DNA from: Naasia sp.
GTDB taxonomy: Bacteria > Actinomycetota > Actinomycetes > Actinomycetales > Microbacteriaceae
Direction: 5' to 3'
Length of the DNA stretch: 64,000 nucleotides
Assembly (NCBI GenBank): GCA_025463675.1
Contig: JAODAX010000045.1
Coordinates: forward strand, 1 to 64,000
How positions within the stretch are numbered: position 1 is the stretch's first letter; every line of letters starts with the position of its first letter. The notes below the pieces were generated by a model that worked only from the letters and a program-made list of their open reading frames with translations, did no database searches and was not told the origin of the DNA. Made by a program: the position numbers and the translations under genes. Of this stretch, positions 26,372-38,215 are shown in pieces.

Positions 26372-27790
26372 ATGTCCGACGTCTTGATCGATCGCCCGGA
26401 ACTCGCAAGCCTCGGGCAGTACGAGTTCGGCTGGTCCGACACGGACGCCGCGGGTGCCACCGCGCGCCGCGGGCTCTCGCCGGAGGTCGTCACCGACATC
26501 TCCGAGCTGAAGAACGAGCCCGAGTGGATGCGCGCCACGCGCCTCAAGGCGCTCAGCATCTTCGAGCGCAAGCCGATGCCGACCTGGGGTGCCGACCTCA
26601 GCGAGATCGACTTCGACAACATCAAGTACTTCGTGCGCTCCACCGAGAAGCAGGCCCAGTCGTGGGAGGACCTGCCGGAAGACATCCGCGCCACCTACGA
26701 GAAGCTCGGCATCCCGGAGGCGGAGCGTCAGCGCCTCGTCGGCGGCGTCGCCGCGCAGTACGAGTCCGAGGTCGTCTACCACCAGATCCGCGAGGACCTG
26801 GAGGAGCAGGGCGTCATCTTCATGGACACCGACACGGCGCTGCGCGAGCACCCGGAAATGTTCCAGGAGTACTTCGGCACGGTCATCCCGTCCGGCGACA
26901 ACAAGTTCGCCGCGCTGAACACGTCGGTCTGGTCGGGCGGCTCCTTCGTCTACGTCCCGAAGGGCGTCCACGTCGAGATCCCGCTGCAGGCCTACTTCCG
27001 GATCAACACCGAGAACATGGGCCAGTTCGAGCGCACGCTGATCATCGCCGACGAGGGCAGCTACGTGCACTACATCGAGGGCTGCACGGCGCCGATCTAC
27101 AAGTCCGACTCGCTGCACTCCGCGGTCGTCGAGATCATCGTCAAGAAGAACGCGCGCGTTCGGTACACGACCATCCAGAACTGGTCGAACAACGTCTACA
27201 ACCTGGTCACCAAGCGGGCCATCGCCCACGAGGGCGCGACCATGGAGTGGATCGACGGCAACATCGGCTCCAAGGTGACGATGAAATACCCGTCCATCTA
27301 CCTCGTCGGCGAGCACGCCAAGGGAGAGACCCTCTCCGTCGCGTTCGCCGGCCCCGGCCAGCACCAGGACGCCGGCGCGAAGATGATCCACATGGCGCCG
27401 TACACGCAGTCGTCGATCGTCTCCAAGTCGATCGCGCGCGGCGGCGGCCGTGCGGGCTACCGCGGCGAAGTCCGGGTCGACCCTGCCGCGCACCACTCGG
27501 CGAACACCGTGCGTTGCGATGCGCTCCTGGTCGACACGATCTCCCGCTCCGACACCTACCCGGCCATCGACATCCGGGTGGACGACGTCCAGCTCGGCCA
27601 TGAGGCGACCGTGTCGAAGGTGAGCGAGGAGCAGCTGTTCTACCTCATGTCCCGCGGCATGCCGGAGGACGAGGCGATGGCCATGATCGTGCGCGGCTTC
27701 ATCGAGCCCATCGCTCGCGAGCTCCCCATGGAGTACGCCCTGGAACTCAACAAGCTCATCGAGATGGGTATGGAAGGCAGCGTCGGCTAG
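26372..27790 (+). CDS. sufB: Fe-S cluster assembly scaffold SufB
   Basis: SufB (472 aa) forms the SufBC2D scaffold on which Fe-S clusters are built. The C-terminal SufBD beta-helix core and the closing [22 protein letters not shown] block are diagnostic. The protein is the standard length and appears to contain no intein, which some actinobacterial SufB proteins carry. ATG 26372 follows a strong aaggaagaaaagg site. It is the first gene of sufB-sufD-ferredoxin-sufC-DUF59. Confidence 0.97.
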   Translation: MSDVLIDRPELASLGQYEFGWSDTDAAGATARRGLSPEVVTDISELKNEPEWMRATRLKALSIFERKPMPTWGADLSEIDFDNIKYFVRSTEKQAQSWEDLPEDIRATYEKLGIPEAERQRLVGGVAAQYESEVVYHQIREDLEEQGVIFMDTDTALREHPEMFQEYFGTVIPSGDNKFAALNTSVWSGGSFVYVPKGVHVEIPLQAYFRINTENMGQFERTLIIADEGSYVHYIEGCTAPIYKSDSLHSAVVEIIVKKNARVRYTTIQNWSNNVYNLVTKRAIAHEGATMEWIDGNIGSKVTMKYPSIYLVGEHAKGETLSVAFAGPGQHQDAGAKMIHMAPYTQSSIVSKSIARGGGRAGYRGEVRVDPAAHHSANTVRCDALLVDTISRSDTYPAIDIRVDDVQLGHEATVSKVSEEQLFYLMSRGMPEDEAMAMIVRGFIEPIARELPMEYALELNKLIEMGMEGSVG

Positions 27791-29029
27791 GTGACGGACA
27801 GCACTGAGAACACGGAGATCACCTCACTGGCGACCCCATCCGGCGACACCGCGGTCGAGGTGACGGGCACCGGCACACGGGCGGCCATCATCTCGGATGC
27901 CACCACGCGGCACGCCGCAGTCCCCGTGCAGACGCGCAACGCGCGCTTCACGTCGACCGAGGTCGCCGACTTCCCGGCCGTCACCGGTCGGGAGGGCAAC
28001 TGGAAGCTCACGCCCGTCGACCGCATCCGGGAGCTCCTCGACGGTGCCCTCGACGGCACCGCATACCCGGTCGTCGCCGAGCCGTCCCCGGGCGTCGACG
28101 TCCGCTGGGTGGACCGCACCGACGCGCGCATCGGACTCGGGGGCATCCCCGAGGACCGGGCGTCCGCGAACGCGTGGTCCGGCTTCGGCGCCGCGCTCGC
28201 GATCACCCTGAGCGGCGAGGAGCACACCGAGCTCACCGTCGCGCGCTCCGAGTTCGGCAGCGCCCCGCGCGCCGCACACACGATCGTCGAGGCGAAGCCG
28301 TTCAGCGACTCCCTCGTGGTGCTCGACAACTCCGGCCCGGCGCTGCTGGTGGAGAACGTCGAGATCCTCGTCGGTGACGGCGCGAAGCTCACCCTCGTCA
28401 CCGTGCAGGACTTCGACGGCGACGCCCGCTACCTCGCGAATCACTTCGCCCGGGTCGGCCGCGACGCCACCTTCAAGCATGTGGTCGTCTCCCTCGGCGG
28501 CAGCGTCGTCCGGGTCAACCCGTCGGCGACCCTCGCCGAGCCGGGCGCCGACGGCGAGCTGCTGGGGGTGTACTTCGCCGATGCGGGGCAGCACCTCGAG
28601 CAGCAGGTGTTCCTCTTCCACCAGGCGGCGAACACGCGCGGCCGCGTCAACTACAAGGGCGCGCTGCAGGGTCAAGGCGCGCGCTCGGTCTGGATCGGCG
28701 ACGTGCTGATCGGCCCGGACGCGAGCGCCACCGACAGCTACGAGCAGAACCGCAACCTGGTGCTCACCGACGGCACCCGCGCCGACAGCATCCCGAACCT
28801 CGAGATCGAGACGGGCGACATCCTCGGCGCCGGTCACGCGAGCGCGACCGGCCGTTTCGACGACGAGCAGCTCTTCTACCTGCAGTCCCGGGGCATCCCG
28901 GAGGCCGAGGCCCGCCGGCTCGTGGTGCGCGGCTTCCTGCTCGACGTGATCCAGCGCATCGGCTCGGCCGACCTCGAGGCGCGTCTAGGCGCGGCGATCG
29001 AGGCGGAGCTCGCGGGCGGCCCCCGATGA
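27791..29029 (+). CDS. sufD: Fe-S cluster assembly protein SufD
   Basis: SufD (412 aa) pairs with SufB in the scaffold. The C-terminal core includes SYEQNRNLVLTDGTRADSIPNLEIET and LFYLQSRGIPEAEARRLVVRGF, parallel to SufB. The N-terminal part is variable. GTG 27791 directly follows the sufB stop without spacing, and the stop overlaps the next gene by 4 nt, so translation is coupled throughout. Confidence 0.96.
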   Translation: MTDSTENTEITSLATPSGDTAVEVTGTGTRAAIISDATTRHAAVPVQTRNARFTSTEVADFPAVTGREGNWKLTPVDRIRELLDGALDGTAYPVVAEPSPGVDVRWVDRTDARIGLGGIPEDRASANAWSGFGAALAITLSGEEHTELTVARSEFGSAPRAAHTIVEAKPFSDSLVVLDNSGPALLVENVEILVGDGAKLTLVTVQDFDGDARYLANHFARVGRDATFKHVVVSLGGSVVRVNPSATLAEPGADGELLGVYFADAGQHLEQQVFLFHQAANTRGRVNYKGALQGQGARSVWIGDVLIGPDASATDSYEQNRNLVLTDGTRADSIPNLEIETGDILGAGHASATGRFDDEQLFYLQSRGIPEAEARRLVVRGFLLDVIQRIGSADLEARLGAAIEAELAGGPR

Positions 29030-29349
29030 GCGGCGTGAAGGCGTGTGCCGCCGGAGACCTGCGCGTCGATCAGGCGACGCGCGTCGTCATCGATGGCATC
29101 GCCATCGCGGTCGTGAAAGACAGCGCGGGCACCATCCACGCGCTCGGCGACACCTGCACCCACGGCGACATCTCGCTCTCCGAGGGCTTCGTCGAGGACG
29201 ACACGCTGGAATGCTGGGCCCACGGCTCGCGTTTCGAGCTGACCACGGGCAAGCCGCTCACCCTCCCCGCCTACGAGCCGGTGCCGGTGTTCCCGGTCAC
29301 CGTCGTCGACGGCGATGTGTACATCGATCCGACGCCCATCAGCGTCTGA
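29026..29349 (+). CDS. Rieske [2Fe-2S] ferredoxin of the SUF operon
   Basis: A 107-aa single-domain Rieske protein of the non-haem dioxygenase ferredoxin type. Cluster ligands are Cys44 and His46 in CTHG and Cys63 and His66 in CWAHG. There is no signal or membrane anchor, so it is cytosolic. Its place between sufD and sufC, common in actinobacteria, suggests an electron carrier or early client of cluster assembly. It overlaps sufD by 4 nt. Confidence 0.93.
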   Translation: MSGVKACAAGDLRVDQATRVVIDGIAIAVVKDSAGTIHALGDTCTHGDISLSEGFVEDDTLECWAHGSRFELTTGKPLTLPAYEPVPVFPVTVVDGDVYIDPTPISV

Positions 29350-29374
29350 CCTCCGAGAACCCCGAAAGGCCCCC

Positions 29375-30135
<761 letters not shown>

Positions 30136-30136
<1 letters not shown>

Positions 30137-30468
30137 TGAGCGCCGTCTCCCTCGCGCCGCAGCGCTACGACGAGATCATCGAGGCCCTCAAAGACGTCGT
30201 CGACCCGGAGCTCGGTGTCAACATCGTCGACCTCGGCCTGATCTACGACCTCGCCTGGGATGAGGAGAACGACGCGCTGATCATCAGCATGACCCTCACC
30301 TCCGCGGGCTGCCCCCTGACCGACGTGATCGAGGAGGACACCGCGCAGGCCCTCGACGGCCACGCCGAGCGGTTCCGCATCAACTGGGTGTGGATGCCGC
30401 CGTGGGGCCCGGAGAAGATCACCGACGACGGCCGCGAGATGATGCGCGCCATCGGCTTCTCGATCTAG
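30136..30468 (+). CDS. Metal-sulfur cluster biosynthesis factor (DUF59/SufT-like)
   Basis: MIP18/DUF59-family protein of 110 aa. The PELGVNIVDLGLIYDL block and the cluster-binding-loop Cys in SAGCPLTDVIEE are present. In other systems such proteins help Fe-S maturation or delivery to apo-targets. ATG 30136 shares one base with the sufC stop (TGATG); GTG 30133 is an alternative. No cysteine desulfurase (sufS) or sufU gene lies next to it, so the sulfur donor must be elsewhere. Confidence 0.92.
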
Positions 30469-30481
30469 CGGTTACCCACGG

Positions 30482-30533
30482 ACTGCCCACTTCTGTTGCC
30501 TCTCCGGAGGAAAAGGCGACAGAAGTGGGCAGT
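30482..30533. terminator. Hairpin between the suf operon and bioY
   Basis: Bases 30482-30496 and 30519-30533 are perfect 15-bp complements. Pairing extends inward by 4 more pairs (one G-T), leaving a 14-nt loop that contains ggaggaaaa. It is placed just after the suf operon and before the convergent bioY end, and should act as a two-way terminator. Confidence 0.7.
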
Positions 30534-30552
30534 TCGTGTGTGCCGGGTGCTG

Positions 30553-31140
30553 TCAGCGGGCGCCGCGGGCCGCGGCGAACCAGCCGAGGCGGATGACGCC
30601 CGCCGCGATCGCCGCCTTCACGACCCCGCCGATCAGGAACGGGTAGAGGCCCGCGGTGAGCGTCTGCTCGAGGTTCAGGCCCAGCGAGAACGCGAGCCAG
30701 GGGAGGCCGACCGCGAAGACGATCGCGGAGCCGGCGAGGTAGGAGACCATGCCGCCGAGGAAGCGGCGGTCCCATGCCCGCTCGGCCAAGTGGCCGGTGA
30801 GCGCGGCGGCCAGCACGAAGCCGACGATGTAGCCGCCGGTCGGGCCGGCGAGCACGCCGAGGCCGGCCTCGCCGTCACTGAAGACGGGCAGTCCCAGCAC
30901 GCCGACCACACCGTAGAGCAGCATCGCGAGGGTCCCGCGAAGCGCGCCGAGCGTGCCGCCGACGAGCAGGACGGCGAGCGTTTGCCCCGTGATCGGGACC
31001 GGCCAGAGCGGCACGGCCACCTGCGCGAGTCCCGCGGTCAGCGCCGCACCGGCGATGACGAGCGCCGCGTCGCCCGCGAGGGAGCGGGGGAGGACGCGGT
31101 CGGCGAGGACGGGGCGGGCGGCGAGCGAAACGGACGACAT
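30553..31140 (-). CDS. bioY: Biotin transporter BioY
   Basis: BioY (195 aa) is the substrate-binding membrane component (S unit) of biotin ECF transporters. Features are five to six membrane helices, the conserved PVPITGQTLAVLLVGG segment and GPTGGYIVGF. No bioMN ATPase or transmembrane partner is adjacent; solitary BioY or a shared ECF module is known in other bacteria. ATG 31140 has a ggga-type site upstream. Biotin uptake is relevant because a biotin-dependent carboxylase is encoded about 16 kb away. Confidence 0.93.
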   Translation of the reverse strand: MSSVSLAARPVLADRVLPRSLAGDAALVIAGAALTAGLAQVAVPLWPVPITGQTLAVLLVGGTLGALRGTLAMLLYGVVGVLGLPVFSDGEAGLGVLAGPTGGYIVGFVLAAALTGHLAERAWDRRFLGGMVSYLAGSAIVFAVGLPWLAFSLGLNLEQTLTAGLYPFLIGGVVKAAIAAGVIRLGWFAAARGAR

Positions 31141-31189
31141 GGATCTCCCGGGGAGCTGGCGGGCCGGGGCCGGGCGGCCGTCGGCGGAA

Positions 31190-31197
31190 TTTATACT
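31190..31197. promoter_or_regulatory. Overlapping divergent -10 boxes of bioY and the ABC-F gene
   Basis: The plus strand reads TATACT (31192-31197) and the minus strand TATAAA (31195-31190). The AT-rich block stands out in GC-rich DNA, so polymerases for the two genes would compete for it. Confidence 0.45.
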
Positions 31198-31254
31198 AGG
31201 GGGCCGCCGTTTCCGGTATCGGTATCCCTCCTCCTGAAGAAAAGGTCGTTTCCT

Positions 31255-32853
<1,599 letters not shown>

Positions 32854-32874
32854 CGCCCGCGGGCGCCCCTGACG

Positions 32875-33939
32875 CTACTGCGCCCCTGCGGCCGGCTGCT
32901 GCTGGGTGATGCAGTGGATGCCGCCGCCGCGCGCGAACAGCTCGCGCGCGTCGAGGGTCACCACCCGGCGCCCCGGATACTGCTCGGCCAGGATCCCGGC
33001 CGCGCGGTCGTCGGCGGCGGGGTCGCCGAAGCCGCACGCGAGGACGCCGTCGTTGACGAGGACATGGTTGACGTAGCTCCAGTCGGTCCAGCCGTCGGTG
33101 CCCTCCACGTCCGGCGACCGCAGGGCCGCAGGTGCCGGCAGGCGGACGATCTCGAGCGACCGGCCGGCGGCGTCGACGGCCGCCTTGAGCGTGGCGATGA
33201 CCTCGGCGGTCACAGCATGGTCGGGGTGGCCGGGATCGGTCTGATCGTGCACGAGCACGCGGCCGGGCGCGGCGAAGGTGGCGACGATATCGACGTGGCC
33301 GCGCGTGCCGAACCGCTCGTAGTCGCGAGTGAGGCCGCGCGGCAGCCAGATGGCCGCCGTCGTGCCGAGCGTGCGGGCGAGCTCCGCCTCGATCTCCGCC
33401 CGTGACAGGTGCGGGTTGCGGCCCTCGCCGCGCTGCACCGTCTCGGTGAGCAGCACGGTGCCCTCGCCGTCGACGTGCATCCCGCCGCCCTCGTTGACGA
33501 TGGGGCTGGCCACGATTTCCGCGCCGGCGAGCCCCCCGACGAACGGCGCGATCGCCGCGTCGTTGTCCCACTCCGCCCAGTCGGGGGCGCCCCAGCCGTT
33601 GAACACCCAGTCGACGGCGCCCAGCCGGCCGTCGCCGCCGCCGCCGAGCACGAAGGTGGGACCCATGTCCCGCATCCACGCGTCGTCGAGTGCGGCGGTG
33701 TGCCGGTCGATGGACGCCGACAGGTGGCGGGCGGCGGACCCCTCGTCGTCGGGACCCACGACCACGCTGACCGGCTCGAACTCGGCGGCGGCGTTCGCGA
33801 CGGACGCCCAGGTGCGCCAGGCCGTCTCCGCGGTCTCGGCGCTCGTCCCGGTGGCGTAGCCGGAGGGCGGCCAGGCCAGCCACAGCCGGTCCTGCGGGGC
33901 GCCCTCCCAGGGCATGCGCCAGGCGGGGGACGGGGTCAT
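32875..33939 (-). CDS. aguA: Agmatine deiminase
   Basis: Agmatine iminohydrolase of the PPAD family (354 aa), converting agmatine to N-carbamoylputrescine and ammonia. The catalytic Cys343 is in GGGIHCITQQQP close to the C-terminus; the DAWMRDMGPTF and NEGGGMHVDGEG blocks carry other active-site residues. ATG 33939 has gaggagag upstream. The usual partner, N-carbamoylputrescine amidase, is not adjacent. Its neighbours are an amidohydrolase and a polyamine-type importer, so the product may be handled differently. Confidence 0.93.
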   Translation of the reverse strand: MTPSPAWRMPWEGAPQDRLWLAWPPSGYATGTSAETAETAWRTWASVANAAAEFEPVSVVVGPDDEGSAARHLSASIDRHTAALDDAWMRDMGPTFVLGGGGDGRLGAVDWVFNGWGAPDWAEWDNDAAIAPFVGGLAGAEIVASPIVNEGGGMHVDGEGTVLLTETVQRGEGRNPHLSRAEIEAELARTLGTTAAIWLPRGLTRDYERFGTRGHVDIVATFAAPGRVLVHDQTDPGHPDHAVTAEVIATLKAAVDAAGRSLEIVRLPAPAALRSPDVEGTDGWTDWSYVNHVLVNDGVLACGFGDPAADDRAAGILAEQYPGRRVVTLDARELFARGGGIHCITQQQPAAGAQ

Positions 33940-34026
33940 GGCTCTCCTCGATCGGCGGAACGGGGCTCGGGAACCCGAGCGTATCGCTGCACTGCGCGCG
34001 CGCCGCGCTCCTATAGCGTGACCGGA

Positions 34027-35688
34027 ATGGACTCCGATCTGATCGTGCTGGGCGGCCGTGTCTTCGACGGCATCCGACTCACCCCCGCTACCGCGGTGGC
34101 CGTATCCGGTGGAGTGGTGGTGGCCGTCGGCACCGACGATGAGGCGACCGCCGCGGTCGCGCCCGGCGCCGCCCGCATCGACGCCGGCGGCGGCCTCATC
34201 GGCCCCGGCTTCCTGGACGCGCACTGCCACCCGCCGCAGGGCGGGCGGGAGCGCCTCACCTGCGACCTGACGGACGCCACCGACGCCGCGGACACGCTCG
34301 CCCGCGTGGCTGCCTACGCGGCGGCCCACCCGGACGACGAGTGGATCGTCGGCGGCGGCTGGCACATGCCGCACTTCGAGGGCGGGCTGCCGCGCGCCGA
34401 GCTCCTCGAGCAGGTGGCGCCCGGCCGGAAGATCTACCTCGTCAACGCGGACCACCACGGCGCGTGGGTGTCGCCCGCAGCCCTTGCCGCCGCGGGCATC
34501 GACCGCGCCTTCCCGGACCCCGCCGATGGCCACATCGACCGCGACGCCAGCGGCGTGCCCACCGGCACGCTGCAGGAGGGGGCGATGGACATCCTCGCCG
34601 ACGTGCTGCCGGTGCCGAGCGAGCAGGACTGGGTCGACGCGCTCGTCGAGGCGGAGCGCTATCTGCGCTCGTTCGGCATCACCGGCTGGCAGGACGCGAT
34701 CGTCGGCAGCTACGCCGGCGTCCCGGACGTGACCGACGCCTACCTGCGCGGCTACGACTCGGGTGCGCTCACCGGGCGTGTCACCGGCGCGCTCTGGCTG
34801 CCTCGCGGCTTCGGCCTCGACGAGGTGCCCGACGTGGTCGCGCGCCTGGTCGCGCAGCGCGAGCGCATCGGGCTGCGCAGCAACGAGGGTGGCGGCACCT
34901 TCCGCGCCACGACGGTGAAGATCATGCAGGACGGGGTGCCGGAGAGCAGGACGGCCGCCCTCAAGCAGCCCTACCTCGACCCGCACGGGCACCCGACCGA
35001 CACGTCGGGGCCGTCGCACTTCGCGCCGGAGGTGCTCGACGCCGTGGCGGTCGCGCTCGCGCGGGAGGGCTTCCAGCTGCACATCCACACGATCGGCGAC
35101 CGGGCGATCGCGGAGGCGCTGCACGCCGTCGGGCTCGCCAACGCCGAGCAGCCCATCGACCGGCTCCGCCACCACTTCGCGCACGTGCAGCAGGTGGATC
35201 CCGCGGACATCGCCACGATGGCCGCGCTCGGCGTCACCGCGAATCTGCAGGCGCTGTGGGCGTGCAACAGCGATCAGATGACCGACCTGAACCTGCCGCT
35301 GGTCGGCCAGGAGCGCTTCTCGCAGCAGTACCCGTTCGCGTCGATGGCCCGGGCCGGCGTCCGGCTCGCGATGGGCTCGGACTGGCCGGTGTCGACACCG
35401 GATCCGTGGCAGGCGATCGCCGTTGCCGTGACGCGCATGGAGCCGGGGGAGACCCGGTTCCCGCCGCTCGGCTCGGGTGAGGAGCTCACCCTCGAGCAGG
35501 CGCTCAGTGCCTACACCGCGGGCTCCGCCCGGGTGACGCACCACGACGACGCAGGCACCATCCGGGTGGGCGCCCGCGCCGATCTCGCGGTGGCCGACAA
35601 GGACCCGTTCGCGCTGGCCGCCACAGCGCTCGGCACGGTGCGCAACGTGCTCACCGTCTCCGCCGGCCGGGTGGTGTATTCCGCGTGA
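34027..35688 (+). CDS. Amidohydrolase family 3 protein (YtcJ-like)
   Basis: 553-aa metal-dependent amidohydrolase. The N-terminal metal site is DAHCHPP (about residues 66-72) and a later HIHTIGDRAI block gives further ligands, followed by MGSDWPVSTPDPW near the C-terminal end of the barrel. The family hydrolyses varied amides and cyclic imides; many members have no known substrate. It is divergent from agmatine deiminase and just upstream of the polyamine-type transporter, so a carbamoyl or acyl polyamine derivative is a reasonable guess. ATG 34027 lies 9 nt after TATAGC (34012-34017), a possible short-leader promoter. Confidence 0.85.
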   Translation: MDSDLIVLGGRVFDGIRLTPATAVAVSGGVVVAVGTDDEATAAVAPGAARIDAGGGLIGPGFLDAHCHPPQGGRERLTCDLTDATDAADTLARVAAYAAAHPDDEWIVGGGWHMPHFEGGLPRAELLEQVAPGRKIYLVNADHHGAWVSPAALAAAGIDRAFPDPADGHIDRDASGVPTGTLQEGAMDILADVLPVPSEQDWVDALVEAERYLRSFGITGWQDAIVGSYAGVPDVTDAYLRGYDSGALTGRVTGALWLPRGFGLDEVPDVVARLVAQRERIGLRSNEGGGTFRATTVKIMQDGVPESRTAALKQPYLDPHGHPTDTSGPSHFAPEVLDAVAVALAREGFQLHIHTIGDRAIAEALHAVGLANAEQPIDRLRHHFAHVQQVDPADIATMAALGVTANLQALWACNSDQMTDLNLPLVGQERFSQQYPFASMARAGVRLAMGSDWPVSTPDPWQAIAVAVTRMEPGETRFPPLGSGEELTLEQALSAYTAGSARVTHHDDAGTIRVGARADLAVADKDPFALAATALGTVRNVLTVSAGRVVYSA

Positions 35689-35802
35689 TCCGCGACGGTT
35701 TCCGTAGCGCTTCTCCGCATTCGCTGCCCGATTCGGTGCCGGACCACGGCGCACGCAACGGTTTCGATCGTGTAAAACCTGTGTCCGGATGGGCCGGCCA
35801 GG

Positions 35803-35832
35803 TTGTGCCGGACGCCCGACACGCCGTACTTT
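35803..35832 (+). promoter_or_regulatory. Possible promoter of the potADBC-type operon
   Basis: TTGTGC (35803-35808) and TACTTT (35827-35832) with an 18-bp spacer; the leader is about 60 nt. The 211-nt intergenic region also has an aacctg/caggtt inverted repeat just upstream (35777-35806). Confidence 0.4.
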
Positions 35833-35899
35833 CGGCAAGGACGCCGGCACTCGTAGCGCTGGTCCGGCGCGCCCCCACTCTGCACCGAAGGAGGCACTC

Positions 35900-37024
35900 G
35901 TGACGACACTGGACGTCGCTACCGACACCGTGACCCAGGCTCCCGTACAGCCGGGACGCGTCCTGCTCTCCGGGGTGTCGAAGGTGTACGGCAAGAGCTA
36001 CGCCGTGCAGAACCTCGATCTCGACGTGCGGGCCGGGGAGTTCATCTCGCTGCTGGGCCCCAGCGGCTGCGGCAAGACGACGACGCTGCGGATGATCGGC
36101 GGCTTCGAGTACCCCGATGAGGGCACGATCAGCATCTCCGGCGCGGAGATGGGTCAGCTGCCCCCGCACAAGCGGCCCGTCAACACGGTCTTCCAGGCGT
36201 ATGCGCTCTTCCCGCACATGTCGGTCGCGAAGAACGTCGCCTACGGGCTCCGCTATGCGGACGTGCCGAAGGGTGCCATCGCGGGCCGGGTCGGCGACGC
36301 GCTCGCGATGGTGCGCATGAAACACCTTGCCGACCGCATGCCGGCCCAGCTCTCCGGCGGTCAGCAGCAGCGCATCGCGCTCGCCCGCGCGCTGGTGAAG
36401 CGGCCGAGCGTGCTGCTCCTCGACGAGCCGATGTCGGCCCTCGACCGGAAGCTCCGCGAGGAGATGCAGATCGAGCTGAAGCTGCTGCAGCAGCAGCTCG
36501 GCACCACCTTCGTCTTCGTCACGCACGACCAGGAGGAGGCGATGACGATGAGCGACCGGATCGCGGTGATGAACCACGGCCGGGTCGAGCAGATCGGGTC
36601 GCCCGCCGAGGTCTACGACGCTCCCGCGACGTCCTACGTCGCAGGGTTCATCGGTCAGCAGAACTTCCTCACCGGCTCTGTCACCGCTGCGGCCGCTGGC
36701 ACCCTCACCGTGGCCGTGCCGGGCGCCACGCTCGCCTCGTCCGTGCCGGCCGTCACCCCGGTCTCGGTGGGCGATGCCGTGACGGTGGCCGTCCGCCCGG
36801 AGAACGTCACCGTCACCGGCGGCTCGTCGGCGGCGACGAACGCGATCCCGGCGACCCTGATGGGCGTCAGCCAGCTCGGCTCCTACCTGCAGGTGGTCAC
36901 GATGACCGCGGAAGGCGTGAAGATCGTCGCCCGCACCAATCGCAGCGTCGACCTGCCGACGGAGCTCGGCGTTCCCGTCACCTGCAGCTGGCCGGCCGAA
37001 GCCGTCCGCGTCTACGTCGCCTGA
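35900..37024 (+). CDS. potA: ABC transporter ATP-binding protein, spermidine/putrescine type
   Basis: 374-aa ATPase of the PotA/CysA class, powering an importer. Walker A is GPSGCGKTT, the signature LSGGQQQRIALARAL, Walker B LLLDEPMSALD, and the switch His is in VTHDQEEAM. A C-terminal TOBE-type domain (about 270-374) has the VRPENV motif. GTG 35900 has an ideal aaggagg site 5 nt upstream. It is first in the operon with a binding protein and two permeases; polyamine specificity is inferred from homology and from the nearby agmatine deiminase. Confidence 0.92.
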   Translation: MTTLDVATDTVTQAPVQPGRVLLSGVSKVYGKSYAVQNLDLDVRAGEFISLLGPSGCGKTTTLRMIGGFEYPDEGTISISGAEMGQLPPHKRPVNTVFQAYALFPHMSVAKNVAYGLRYADVPKGAIAGRVGDALAMVRMKHLADRMPAQLSGGQQQRIALARALVKRPSVLLLDEPMSALDRKLREEMQIELKLLQQQLGTTFVFVTHDQEEAMTMSDRIAVMNHGRVEQIGSPAEVYDAPATSYVAGFIGQQNFLTGSVTAAAAGTLTVAVPGATLASSVPAVTPVSVGDAVTVAVRPENVTVTGGSSAATNAIPATLMGVSQLGSYLQVVTMTAEGVKIVARTNRSVDLPTELGVPVTCSWPAEAVRVYVA

Positions 37025-37070
37025 TTCCGCGCCCCTCCCCCCAGCACTCGAAGAGAGAAGAGAACCCCCC

Positions 37071-38213
37071 ATGGCCCGTCGTCCCGCGCCCGTGCGCGTA
37101 CTCCTGCCTGAGGCAATGAAGGCTCAGGTCACCCGCCGGCTCTTCCTGGGCGGCGCGCTCGGCGCCGGCGCCAGCTTCGCCCTCGCCGCCTGCGCGCCCG
37201 GCACCACCGGCGGTGGTGGCGGCGGCAACGGCCTCAACGTCTACACCTGGGGCGAGTACGACGACCCGGCGGTGCTGAAGTCGTTCACGAGCGAGTTCGG
37301 CCCGTCGATCACGCTCGACAGCTACGGCTCGAACCAGGAGATGATCGCGAAGATCTCCGCGGCCGCCGGCACGAGCGGCTACGACATCACCGTCCCGACC
37401 CACCAGTACATCGCTCAGATGGCGGAACTCGACCTCCTCGAGGAGCTCGACCACTCGTTGCTGCCCAACATGAAGAACATCCAGGCGTCCTTCCTCGACC
37501 AGGACTTCGACCCGGGCAACGTGTTCAGCGTGCCGAAGGCGTGGGGCTCCACCGGGTTCGCCTACGACACCACGGTCATCCAGCGCGACCTCGAGTCGTG
37601 GGCCGACTTCTGGGACGCCGCGCAGAAGGAGGCGAGCGGCAGCTTCTCGCTCGCCGAGGACCCCAACGAGATCGCCTACGCCTTCTATCTGGCCAACGGC
37701 ATCGACATGAACACCGAGGACGAGGCGGACATCGAGGCGTTCCGCCAGTTCGTCACCACCGCCATCGCCCCGCACATCCAGGCGTTCGAGTCCTACCCGA
37801 GCGACGCGGTGGCCGCAGGCAGCCGCACGCTGGTGCACGGCTGGAACGGCGACCTCCGCCAGGGCATCATCAACAACGAGGACCAGGAGCGCTACCGCTG
37901 GGTCACCCCGACCGAGGGCCTGCCGACGTTCATCGACAACTGGTGCATCGTCAAGGGCTCCAAGAACGTCGAGTCCGCCCACGAGTTCATCAACTACGTG
38001 CTCGACCCGGAGATCTCGCTGCGGGAGCTCGAGTACATCGGTTACAACACCGCCGTCGAAGGCATCGAGGAGATGGCCGCCGACACGGTGCGCGCGGACA
38101 TCATCTTCTTCAACGAGGAGGAGACCGCGAGCCAGCAGTTCTCGCTGCTCACCACCGCCGAGGAGGCGCACGTCGCGGTCTACGACGAGCTGCGTGCCGC
38201 GGCCGGCCAGTAG
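37071..38213 (+). CDS. potD: Polyamine-type substrate-binding lipoprotein
   Basis: 380-aa extracellular solute-binding protein of the PotD/PotF family. The N-terminus has RR (22-23) followed by LFLGGALGAG and a lipobox LAAC with Cys41, so it is probably a lipoprotein, possibly exported by Tat. A Gly-rich linker follows. The mature part (NVYTWGEYDDP onward, with IDNWCIVKGS) matches spermidine/putrescine-binding proteins. ATG 37071 has agagaagaga upstream; an internal ATG (residue 16) is an alternative that keeps the signal intact. Confidence 0.9.
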   Translation: MARRPAPVRVLLPEAMKAQVTRRLFLGGALGAGASFALAACAPGTTGGGGGGNGLNVYTWGEYDDPAVLKSFTSEFGPSITLDSYGSNQEMIAKISAAAGTSGYDITVPTHQYIAQMAELDLLEELDHSLLPNMKNIQASFLDQDFDPGNVFSVPKAWGSTGFAYDTTVIQRDLESWADFWDAAQKEASGSFSLAEDPNEIAYAFYLANGIDMNTEDEADIEAFRQFVTTAIAPHIQAFESYPSDAVAAGSRTLVHGWNGDLRQGIINNEDQERYRWVTPTEGLPTFIDNWCIVKGSKNVESAHEFINYVLDPEISLRELEYIGYNTAVEGIEEMAADTVRADIIFFNEEETASQQFSLLTTAEEAHVAVYDELRAAAGQ

Positions 38214-38215
38214 AG